A model generated the notes under the pieces. That model was not told the DNA's origin, did not search any database, and saw only the letters and a list, made by a program, of their open reading frames with translations. 64,000 nt of DNA from Chlorocebus sabaeus (taxonomy: Eukaryota; Chordata; Mammalia; Primates; Cercopithecidae), in contig NW_027327626.1 of assembly GCF_047675955.1 (NCBI RefSeq), positions 992,001 to 1,056,000 of the forward strand, written 5' to 3'. Position 1 is the first letter of the stretch; each line of letters starts with the position of its first letter. This document shows positions 9,736-20,526 of this stretch, piece after piece. The position numbers and the translations under genes are program-made.

Positions 9736-11740
9736 GCTACATCTTTCCCTTCAAGAAGCCTTTCGCTAAGGCTGTTCTTGTGGAACTGGCAAAGGGATAT
9801 TTGGAAGCCCATAGTGGGCTATGGTGAATAAGGAAATATCTTCCGTTCAAAACTGGAAAGAAGCTTTCTGAGAAACTGCTCTGTGTTCTGTTAATTCATC
9901 TCACAGAGTTACATCTTTCCCTTCAAGAAGCCTGTCGCTAAGGCTGTTCTTGTGGAATTGGCAAAGGGATATTTGGAAGCCCATAGAGGGCTATGGTGAA
10001 AAAGGAAATATCTTCCGTTCAAAACTGGAAAGAAGCTTTCTGAGAAACTGCTCTGTGTTCTGTTAATTCATCTCACAGAGTTACATCTTTCCCTTCAAGA
10101 AGCCTTTCGCTAAGGCTGTTCTTGTGGAATTGGCAAAGGGATATTTGGAAGCCCATAGAGGGCTATGGTGAAAAAGGAAATATCTTCCGTTCAAAACTGG
10201 AAAGAAGCTTTCTGAGAAACTGCTCTGTGTTCTGTTAATTCATCTCACAGAGTTACATCTTTCTCTTCAAGAAGACTTTCGCTAAGGCTGTTCTTGTGGA
10301 ATTGGCAAAGGGATATTTGGAAGCCCATAGAGGGCTATGGTGAAAAAGTAAATATCTTCCGTTCAAAACTGGAAAGAAGCTTTCTGAGAAACTGCTCTGT
10401 GTTCTGTTAATTCATCTCACAGAGTTACATGTTTCCCTTCAAGAAGCCTGTCGCTAAGGCCGTTCTTGTGGAATTGGCAAAGGGATATTTGGAAGCCCAT
10501 AGAGGGCTATTGTGAAAAAGTAAATATCTTCCGTTCAAAACTGGAAAGAAGCTTTCTGAGAAACTGCTCTGTGTTCTGTTAATTCGTCTCACAGAGTTAC
10601 ATGTTTCCCTTCAAGAAGCCTTTCGCTAAGGCTGTTCTTGTGGAATTGGCAAAGGGATATTTGGAAGCCCATAGAGGGCTATGGTGAAAAAGGAAATATC
10701 TTCCGTTCAAAACTGGAAAGAAGCTTTCTGAGAAACTGCTCTGTGTTCTGTTAATTCATCTCACAGGGTTACATGTTTCCCTTCAAGAAGCCTATCGCTA
10801 AGGCTGTTCTTGTGGAATTGGCAAAGGGATATTTGGAAGCCCATTGAGGGCTATGGTGAAAAAGGAAATATCTTCCGTTCAAAACTGGAAAGAAGCTTTC
10901 TGAGAAACTGCTCTGTGTTCTGTTAATTCATCTCACAGAGTTACATCTTTCCCTTCAAGAAGCCTTTTTCTAAGGCTGTTCTTGTGGAATTGGCAAAGGG
11001 ATATTTGGAAGCCCTTAGAGGGCTATGGTGAAAAAGGAAATATCTTCCGTTCAAAACTGGAAAGAAGCTTTCTGAGAAACTGCTCTGTGTTCTGTTAATT
11101 CATCTCACAGGGTTACATCTTTCCCTTCATGAAGCCTTTCTCTAAGGCTGTTCTTGTGGAATTGGCAAAGGGATATTTGGAAGCCCTTAGAGGGCTATGG
11201 TGAAAAAGGAAATATCTTCCGTTCAAAACTGGAAAGAAGCTTTCTGAGAAACTGCTCTGTGTTCTGTTAATTCATCTCACAGGGTTACATGTTTCCCTTC
11301 AAGAAGCCTGTCGCTAAGGCTGTTCTTGTGGAATTGGCAAAGGGATATTTGGAAGCCCATTGAGGGCTATGGTGAAAAAGGAAATATCTTCCGTTCAAAA
11401 CTGGAAAGAAGCTTTCTGAGAAACTGCTCTGTGTTCTGTTAATTCATCTCACAGAGTTACATCTTTCCCTTCAAGAACCCTTTCTCTAAGGCTGTTCTTG
11501 TGGAATTGGCAAAGGGATATTTGGAAGCCCTTAGAGGGCTATGGTGAAAAAGGAAATATCTTCCGTTCAAAACTGGAAAGAAGCTTTCTGAGAAACTGCT
11601 CTGTGTTCTGTCAATTCATCACACAGAGCTACATCTTTCCCTTCAAGAAGACTTTCGCTGAGGCTGTTCTTGTGGAATTGTCAAAGGGATATTTGGAAGC
11701 CCATAGAGGGCTATGGTGAAAAAGGAAATATCTTCCGTTC
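9480..11740 (+). repeat. Block B, copy 1
   Basis: The marker order is AGAGGCTTT, ATGTTGAAA with ATCTTTCG, GAGCTAC with GGAACTGG and ATAGTGGGC, GTCGCT, TCTCTTCAAGAAGAC, GGCCGTTC, ATTCGTCTC (about 10585) and CCTATCGCT (about 10791). It is repeated at 12750-14830 at an offset of 3268 bp (19 monomers). One monomer near 11100, with TTCATGAAGCC, is absent from the second copy, so the offset falls to 3096 bp from there on. Confidence 0.83.
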
Positions 11741-12750
11741 AAAACTGGAAAGAAGCTTTCTGAGAAACTGCTCTGTGTTCTGTTAATTCATCTCACAGAG
11801 TTACATCTTTCCCTTCAAGAAGCCTTTCGCTAAGGCTGTTCTTGTGGAATTGGCAAAGGGATATTTGGAAGCCCATAGAGGGCTATGGTGAAAAAGGAAA
11901 TATCTTCCGTTCAAAACTGGAAAGAAGCTTTCTGAGAAACTGCTCTGTGTTCTGTTAATTTATCTCACAGAGTTACATCTTTCCCTTCAAGAAGCCTTTC
12001 GCTAAGCCTGTTCTTATAGAATTGGCAAAGGGATATTTGGAAGCCCATAGAGGGCTATGGTGAAAAAGGAAATATCTTCCGTTCAAAACTGGAAAGAAGC
12101 TTTCTGAGAAACTGCTCTGTGTTCTGTTAATTCATCTCACAGAGTTACATCTTTCCCTTCAAGAAGCCTTTCGCTAAGGCTGTTCTTGTGGAATTGGCAA
12201 AGGGATATTTGGAAGCCCATAGAGGGCTATGGTGAAAAAGGAAATATCTTCCGTTCAAAACTGGAAAGAAGCTTTCTGAGAAACTGCTCTGTGTTCTGTT
12301 AATTCATCTCACAGAGTTACATCTTTCCCTTCAAGAAGCCTTTCGCTAAGGCTGTTCTTGTGGAATTGGCCAAGGGATATTTGGAAGCCCATAGAGGGCT
12401 ATGGTGAAAAAGGAAATATCTTCCGTTCAAAGCTGGAAAGAAGCTTTCTGAGAAACTGCTCTGTGTTCTGTTAATTCATCTCACAGAGTTACATCTTTCT
12501 CTTCAAGAAGCCTTTCGCTATGGCTGTTCTTGTGGAATAGGAAAAGGGATATTTGGAAGCCCATAGAGGGCTATGGTGAAAAAGGAAATATCTTCCGGTC
12601 AAAACCGGAAAGAAGCTTTCTGAGAAACTGGTCTGTGTTCTGTTAATTCATCTCACAGAGTTACATCTTTCCCTTCAAGAAGCCTGTCGCTAAGGCTGTT
12701 CTTGTGGAATTGGCAAAGGGATATTTGGAAGCCCATAGAGGGCTATGGTG
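11741..12750 (+). repeat. Monomers linking the two block B copies
   Basis: These six monomers match 17073-18082 at an offset of 5332 bp (31 monomers). They carry TTTATCTCAC, TTCTTATAGAATTGG, TTGGCCAAGG, CAAAGCTGG, CGCTATGGCTG with GAATAGGAAAAGG, and the CCGGT...ACCGG monomer at 12593. The same order appears again inside blocks D, E and H, so this run is one of the oldest common modules of the window. A private change is GCTAAGCCTG at about 12003. Confidence 0.83.
12593..12610. repeat. Perfect 7-bp hairpin, TTCCGGT-CAAA-ACCGGAA
   Basis: Two coupled substitutions (T to G and T to C, relative to the consensus TTCCGTTCAAAACTGGAA) create a perfect 7-bp inverted repeat with a 4-base loop. They also create two CCGG sites. 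Intact copies lie at 12593, 17925, 22052, 28243, 45957, 53693 and 62635. The copy at 39250 has ATCGG and loses one pair. The copies descend from one monomer by block duplication, so they are not independent events. Confidence 0.85.
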
Positions 12751-14830
12751 AAAAAGGAAATATCTTCCGTTCAAAACTGGAAAGAGGCTTTCTGAGAAAC
12801 TGCTCTGTGTTCTGTTAATTCATCTCACAGAGTTACATCTTTCCCTTCAAGAAGCCTTTCGCTAAGGCTGTTCTTGTGGAATTGGCAAAGGGATATTTGG
12901 AAGCCCATAGAGGGCTATGTTGAAAAAGGAAATATCTTTCGTTCAAAACTGGAAAGAAGCGTTCTGAGAAACTGCTCTGTGTTCTGTTAATTCATCTCAC
13001 AGAGCTACATCTTTCCCTTCAAGAAGCCTTTCGCTAAGGCTGTTCTTGTGGAACTGGCAAAGGGATATTTGGAAGCCCATAGTGGGCTATGGTGAATAAG
13101 GAAATATCTTCCGTTCAAAACTGGAAAGAAGCTTTCTGAGAAACTGCTCTGTGTTCTGTTAATTCATCTCACAGAGTTACATCTTTCCCTTCAAGAAGCC
13201 TGTCGCTAAGGCTGTTCTTGTGGAATTGGCAAAGGGATATTTGGAAGCCCATAGAGGGCTATGGTGAAAAAGGAAATATCTTCCGTTCAAAACTGGAAAG
13301 AAGCTTTCTGAGAAACTGCTCTGTGTTCTGTTAATTCAGCTCACAGAGTTACATCTTTCCCTTCAAGAAGCCTTTCGCTAAGGCTGTTCTTGTGGAATTG
13401 GCAAAGGGATATTTGGAAGCCCATAGAGGGCTATGGTGAAAAAGGAAATATCTTCCGTTCAAAACTGGAAAGAAGCTTTCTGAGAAACTGCTCTGTGTTC
13501 TGTTAATTCATCTCACAGAGTTACATCTTTCTCTTCAAGAAGACTTTCGCTAAGGCTGTTCTTGTGGAATTGGCAAAGGGATATTTGGAAGCCCATAGAG
13601 GGCTATGGTGAAAAAGTAAATATCTTCCGTTCAAAACTGGAAAGAAGCTTTCTGAGAAACTGCTCTGTGTTCTGTTAATTCATCTCACAGAGTTACATGT
13701 TTCCCTTCAAGAAGCCTGTCGCTAAGGCCGTTCTTGTGGAATTGGCAAAGGGATATTTGGAAGCCCATAGAGGGCTATTGTGAAAAAGTAAATATCTTCC
13801 GTTCAAAACTGGAAAGAAGCTTTCTGAGAAACTGCTCTGTGTTCTGTTAATTCGTCTCACAGAGTTACATGTTTCCCTTCAAGAAGCCTTTCGCTAAGGC
13901 TGTTCTTGTGGAATTGGCAAAGGGATATTTGGAAGCCCATAGAGGGCTATGGTGAAAAAGGAAATATCTTCCGTTCAAAACTGGAAAGAAGCTTTCTGAG
14001 AAACTGCTCTGTGTTCTGTTAATTCATCTCACAGGGTTACATGTTTCCCTTCAAGAAGCCTATCGCTAAGGCTGTTCTTGTGGAATTGGCAAAGGGATAT
14101 TTGGAAGCCCATTGAGGGCTATGGTGAAAAAGGAAATATCTTCCGTTCAAAACTGGAAAGAAGCTTTCTGAGAAACTGCTCTGTGTTCTGTTAATTCATC
14201 TCACAGAGTTACATCTTTCCCTTCAAGAAGCCTTTCTCTAAGGCTGTTCTTGTGGAATTGGCAAAGGGATATTTGGAAGCCCTTAGAGGGCTATGGTGAA
14301 AAAGGAAATATCTTCCGTTCAAAACTGGAAAGAAGCTTTCTGAGAAACTGCTCTGTGTTCTGTTAATTCATCTCACAGGGTTACATGTTTCCCTTCAAGA
14401 AGCCTGTCGCTAAGGCTGTTCTTGTGGAATTGGCAAAGGGATATTTGGAAGCCCATTGAGGGCTATGGTGAAAAAGGAAATATCTTCCGTTCAAAACTGG
14501 AAAGAAGCTTTCTGAGAAACTGCTCTGTGTTCTGTTAATTCATCTCACAGAGTTACATCTTTCCCTTCAAGAAGCCTTTCTCTAAGGCTGTTCTTGTGGA
14601 ATTGGCAAAGGGATATTTGGAAGCCCTTAGAGGGCTATGGTGAAAAAGGAAATATCTTCCGTTCAAAACTGGAAAGAAGCTTTCTGAGAAACTGCTCTGT
14701 GTTCTGTCAATTCATCACACAGAGTTACATCTTTCCCTTCAAGAAGACTTTCGCTGAGGCTGTTCTTGTGGAATTGTCAAAGGGATATTTGGAAGCCCAT
14801 AGAGGGCTATGGTGAAAAAGGAAATATCTT
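12750..14830 (+). repeat. Block B, copy 2
   Basis: This repeats 9480-11740 at an offset of 3268 bp and then 3096 bp. Shared rare changes include ATTCGTCTC (about 13853) and CCTATCGCT (about 14059). A private change at about 12961 (AAGCGTTCTG) destroys one HindIII site, and TTCAGCTCAC occurs at about 13336. Confidence 0.83.
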
Positions 14831-16850
14831 CCGTTCAAAACTGGAAAGAGGCTTTCTGAGAAACTGCTCTGTGTTCTGTTAATTCATCTCACAGAGTTAC
14901 ATCTTTCCCTTCAAGAAGCCTTACGCTAAGACTGTTCTTGTAGAATTGGCGAAGGGATATTTGGAAGCCCATAGAGGGCTATGGTGAAAAAGGAAATACC
15001 TTCCGTTCAAAACTGGAAAGAAGCTTTCTGAGAAACTGCTCTGTGTTCTGTTAATTCATCTCAGAGTGTTACATCTTTCCCTTCAAGAAGCCTTTCGCTA
15101 AGGCTGTTCTTGTGGAATTGGCAAAGGGATATTTGGAAGCCCATAGAGGGCTATGGTGAAAAAGGAAATATCTTCCGTTCAAAATTGGAAAGAGGCTTTC
15201 TGAGAAACTGCTCTGTGTTCTGTTAATTCATCTCACAGAGTTACATCTTTCCCTTCAAGAAGCCTTTCGCTAAGGCTGTTCTTGTGGAATTGGCAAAGGG
15301 ATATTTGGAAGCCCATAGAGGGCTATGTTGAAAAAGGAAATATCTTTCGTTCAAAACTGGAAAGAAGCTTTCTGAGAAACTGCTCTGTGTTCTGTTAATT
15401 CATCTCACAGAGTTACATCTTTCCCTTCAAGAAGCCTGTCGCTAAGGCTGTTCTTGTGGAATTGGCAAAGGGATATTTGGAAGCCCATAGAGGGCTATGG
15501 TGAAAAAGGAAATATCTTCCGTTCAAAACTGGAAAGAAGCTTTCTGAGAAACTGCTCTGTGTTCTGTTAGTTCATCTCACAGAGTTACATCTTTCCCTTC
15601 AAGAAGCCTTTCGCTAAGGCTGTTCTTGTGGAATTGGCAAAGGGATATTTGGAAGCCCATAGAGGGCTATGGTGAAAAAGGAAATATCTTCCGTTCAAAA
15701 CTGGAAAGAAGCTTTCTGAGAAACTGCTCTGTGTTCTGTTAATTCATCTCACAGAGTTACATCTTTCTCTTCAAGAAGACTTTCGCTAAGGCTGTTCTTG
15801 TGGAATTGGCAAAGGGATATTTGGAAGCCCATAGAGGGCTATGGTGAAAAAGTAAATATCTTCCGTTCAAAACTGGAAAGAAGCTTTCTGAGAAACTGCT
15901 CTGTGTTCTGTTAATTCATCTCACAGAGTTACATGTTTCCCTTCAAGAAGCCTGTCGCTAAGGCCGTTCTTGTGGAATTGGCAAAGGGATATTTGGAAGC
16001 CCATAGAGGGCTATTGTGAAAAAGTAAATATCTTCCGTTCAAAACTGGAAAGAAGCTTTCTGAGAAACTGCTCTGTGTTCTGTTAATTCATCTCACAGAG
16101 TTACATGTTTCCCTTCAAGAAGCCTTTCGCTAAGGCTGTTCTTGTGGAATTGGCAAAGGGATATTTGGAAGCCCATAGAGGGCTATGGTGAAAAAGGAAA
16201 TATCTTCCGTTCAAAACTGGAAAGAAGCTTTCTGAGAAACTGCTCTGTGTTCTGTTAATTCATCTCACAGGGTTACATGTTTCCCTTCAAGAAGCCTGTC
16301 GCTAAGGCTGTTCTTGTGGAATTGGCAAAGGGATATTTGGAAGCCCTTTGAGGGCTATGGTGAAAAAGGAAATATCTTCCGTTCAAAACTGGAAAGAAGC
16401 TTTCTGAGAAACTGCTCTGTGTTCTGTTAATTCATCTCACAGAGTTACATCTTTCCGTTCAAGAAGCCTTTCTCTAAGGCTGTTCTTGTGGAATTGGCAA
16501 AGGGATATTTGGAAGCCCTTAGAGGGCTATGGTGAAAAAGGAAATATCTTCCGTTCAAAACTGGAAAGAAGCTTTCTGAGAAACTGCTCTGTGTTCTGTT
16601 AATTCATCTCACAGGGTTACATGTTTCCCTTCAAGAAGCCTGTCGCTAAGGCTGTTCTTGTGGAATTGGCAAAGGGATATTTGGAAGCCCATTGAGGGCT
16701 ATGGTGAAAAAGGAAATATCTTCCGTTCAAAACTGGAAAGAAGCTTTCTGAGAAACTGCTCTGTGTTCTGTTAATTCATCTCACAGAGTTACATCTTTCC
16801 CTTCAAGAAGCCTTTCTCTAAGGCTGTTCTTGTGGAATTGGCAAAGGGAT
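14831..16850 (+). repeat. Block C, copy 2 (repeat of about 3480-5500)
   Basis: The marker series AGAGGCTTT, TAAGACTGTTCTTGTAG, GGCGAAGG, AAATACC, CTCAGAG, ATGTTG, GTTAGTTC, TCTCTTCAAGAAGAC, GGCCGTTC and TTTCCGTTCAAG repeats 3480-5500 at an offset of 11351 bp (66 monomers minus one base). Private changes are CCTTACGCT (about 14920), CAGAGTGTTAC (about 15063), CAAAATTGG (about 15181) and CCCTTTGAGG (about 16344). Confidence 0.82.
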
Positions 16851-19800
16851 ATTTGGAAGCCCTTAGAGGGCTATGGTGAAAAAGGAAATATCTTCCGTTC
16901 AAAACTGGAAAGAAGCTTTCTGAGAAACTGCTCTGTGTTCTGTCAATTCATCACACAGAGTTACATCTTTCCCTTCAAGAAGACTTTCGCTGAGGCTGTT
17001 CTTGTGGAATTGTCAAAGGGATATTTGGAAGCCCATAGAGGGCTATGGTGAAAAAGGAAATATCTTCCGTTCAAAACTGGAAAGAAGCTTTCTGAGAAAC
17101 TGCTCTGTGTTCTGTTAATTCATCTCACAGAGTTACATCTTTCCCTTCCAGAAGCCTTTCGCTAAGGCTGTTCTTGTGGAATTGGCAAAGGGATATTTGG
17201 AAGCCCATAGAGGGCTATGGTGAAAAAGGAAATATCTTCCGTTCAAAACTGGAAAGAAGCTTTCTGAGAAACTGCTCTGTGTTCTGTTAATTTATCTCAC
17301 AGAGTTACATCTTTCCCTTCAAGAAGCCTTTCGCTAAGGCTGTTCTTATAGAATTGGCAAAGGGATATTTGGAAGCCCATAGAGGGCTATGGTGAAAAAG
17401 GAAATATCTTCCGTTCAAAACTGGAAAGAAGCTTTCTGAGAAACTGCTCTGTGTTCTGTTAATTCATCTCACAGAGTTACATCTTTCCCTTCAAGAAGCC
17501 TTTCGCTAAGGCTGTTCTTGTGGAATTGGCAAAGGGATATTTGGAAGCCCATAGAGGGCTATGGTGAAAAAGGAAATATCTTCCGTTCAAAACTGGAAAG
17601 AAGCTTTCTGAGAAACTGCTCTGTGTTCTGTTAATTCATCTCACAGAGTTACATCTTTCCCTTCAAGAAGCCTTTCGCTAAGGCTGTTCTTGTGGAATTG
17701 GCCAAGGGATATTTGGAAGCCCATAGAGGGCTATGGTGAAAAAGGAAATATCTTCCGTTCAAAGCTGGAAAGAAGCTTTCTGAGAAACTGCTCTGTGTTC
17801 TGTTAATTCATCTCACAGAGTTACATCTTTCTCTTCAAGAAGCCTTTCGCTATGGCTGTTCTTGTGGAATAGGAAAAGGGATATTTGGAAGCCCATAGAG
17901 GGCTATGGTGAAAAAGGAAATATCTTCCGGTCAAAACCGGAAAGAAGCTTTCTGAGAAACTGGTCTGTGTTCTGTTAATTCATCTCACAGAGTTACATCT
18001 TTCCCTTCAAGAAGCCTGTCGCTAAGGCTGTTCTTGTGGAATTGGCAAAGGGATATTTGGAAGCCCATAGAGGGCTATGGTGAAAAAGGAAATATCTTCC
18101 GTTCAAAACTGGAAAGAAGCTTTCTGAGAAACTGCTCTGTGTTCTGTTAATTCATCTCACAGAGTTACATCTTTCCCTTCAAGAAGCCTTTCGCTAAGGC
18201 TGTTCTTGTGGAATTGGCAAAGGGATATTTGGAAGCCCATAGAGGGCTATGTTGAAAAAGGAAATATCTTTCGTTCAAAACTGGAAAGAAGCTTTCTGAG
18301 AAACTGCTCTGTGTTCTGTTAATTCATCTCACAGAGCTACATCTTTCCCTTCAAGAAGCCTTTCGCTAAGGCTGTTCTTGTGGAACTGGCAAAGGGATAT
18401 TTGGAAGCCCATAGTGGGCTATGGTGAATAAGGAAATATCTTCCGTTCAAAACTGGAAAGAAGCTTTCTGAGAAACTGCTCTGTGTTCTCTTAATTCATC
18501 TCACAGAGTTACATCTTTCCGTTCATGAAGCCTTTCGCTAAGACTGTTCTTGTAGAATTGGCGAAGGGATATTTGGAAGCCCATAGAGGGCTATGGTGAA
18601 AAAGGAAATACCTTCCGTTCAAAACTGGAAAGAAGCTTTCTGAGAAACTGCTCTGTGTTCTGTTAATTCATCTCAGAGAGTTACATCTTTCCCTTCAAGA
18701 AGCCTTTCGCTAAGGCTGTTCTTGTGGAATTGGCAAAGGGATATTTGGAAGCCCATAGAGGGGTATGGTGAAAAAGGAAATATCTTCCGTTCAAAACTGG
18801 AAAGAGGCTTTCTGAGAAACTGCTCTGTGTTCTGTTAATTCATCTCACAGAGTTACATCTTTCCCTTCAAGAAGCCTTTCGCTAAGGCTGTTCTTGTGGA
18901 ATTGGAAAAGGGATATTTGGAAGCCCATAGAGGGCTATGGTGAAAAAGGAAATATCTTCCGTTCAAAACTGGAAAGAAGCTTTCTGAGAAACTGCTTTGT
19001 GTTCTGTTAATTCATCTCACAGAGTTACATCTTTCCCTTCAAGAAGCCTTTCGCTAAGGCTGTTCTTGTGGAATTGGCAAAGGGATATTTGGAAGCCCAT
19101 AGAGGGCTATGGTGAAAAAGGAAATATCTTCCGTTCAAAACTGGAAAGAAGCTTTCTGAGAAACTGCTCTGTGTTCTGTTAATTTATCTCACAGAGTTAC
19201 ATCTTTCCGTTCAAGAAGCCTTTCGCTAAGACTGTTCTTGTAGAATTGGCAAAGGGATATTTGGAAGCCCATAGAGGGCTATGGTGAAAAAGGAAATATC
19301 TTCCGTTCAAAACTGGAAAGAAGCTTTCTGAGAAACTGCTCTGTGTTCTGTTAATTCATCTCACAGAGTTACATCTTTCCCTTCAAGAAGCCTTTCGCTA
19401 AGGCTGTTCTTGTGGAATTGCAAAGGGATATTTGGAAGCCCATTGAGGGCTATGGTGAAAAAGGAAATATCTTCCGTTCGAAACCGGAAAGAAGCTTTCT
19501 GAGAAACTGCTATGTGTTCTGTTAATTCATCTCACAGAGTTACATCTTTCCCTTCAAGAAGCCTTTCGCTAAGGCTGTTCTTGTGGAACTGGCAAAGGGA
19601 TATTTGGAAGCCCATAGAGGGCTTTGGTGAAAAAGGAAATATCTTCCGTTCAAAACTGGAAAGAAGCTTTCTGAGAAACTACTCTGTGTTCTCTTAATTC
19701 ATCTCACAGAGTTACATCTTTCCCTTCAAGAAGCCTTTCGCGAAGGCTGTTCTTGTGGAATTGGCCAAGGGATATTTGGAAGCCCATAGAGGGCTATGGT

Positions 19801-20526
19801 GAAAAAGGAAATATCTTCCGTTCAAAACTGGAAAGAAGCTTTCTGAGAAACTGCTCTGTGTTCTGTTAATTCATCTCACAGAGGTACATCTTTCCCTTCA
19901 AGAAGCCTTTCGCTAAGACTGTTCTTGTGGAATTGGCAAAGGGATATTTGGAAGCCCATAGAGGGCTTTGGTTAAAAAGGAAATATCTTCCGTTCAAAAC
20001 TGGAAAGAAGCTTTCTGAGAAACTGCTCTGTGTTCTGTTAATTCATCTCACAGAGTTATATCTTTCCCTTCAAGAAGCCTTTCGCTAAGGCTGTTCTTGT
20101 GGAATTGGCCAAGGGATATTTGGAAGCCCTTAGAGGGCTATGGTGAAAAAGGAAATATCTTCCGTTCAAAACTGGAAAGAAGCTTTCTGAGAAACTGCTC
20201 TGTGTTCTGTTAATTCATCTCACAGAGTTACATCTTTCCCTTCAAGAAGCCTTTCGCTAAGGCTGTTCTTGTGGAATTGGCAAAGGGATATTTGGAAGCC
20301 CATAGAGGGCTATGGTGAAAAAGGAAATATCTTCCGTTCAAAACTGGAAAGAAGCTTTCTGAGAAACTGCTCTGTGTTCTGTTAGTTCATCTCACAGAGT
20401 TACATCTTTCCCTTCAAGAAGCCTTTCGCTAAGGCTGTTCTTGTGGAATTGGCAAAGGGATATTTGGAATCCCATAGGGGGCTATGGTTAAAAAGGAAAT
20501 ATCTTCCGTTCAAAACTGGAAAGAAG
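16400..20526 (+). repeat. Block D, copy 1 (24-monomer unit, 4127 bp)
   Basis: This 24-monomer unit is followed directly by a second copy. The odd length (24 x 172 minus 1) comes from the shared deletion GAATTGCAAAGG at about 19418. It includes the TTATAG, CCAAGG, CAAAGCTGG, GGCTATGGCTG, CCGGT...ACCGG, ATGTTG, GAGCTAC and ATAGTGGGC monomers, then CTCTTAATTC with TTCCGTTCATGAAG, and ends with GGAATCCCATAGGGGGC and GGTTAAAAAGG. The boundary is placed between 16363 and 16450. Confidence 0.88.

Noticed and set aside
18997..19182. Open frames of 61 codons (also 19512, 23124, 23639, 29315, 36194, 40322)
   Set aside because: They start at TTG, or an equally weak start, created by the GCTTTGTG or GCTATGTG variants. 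They are satellite sequence read in another frame.
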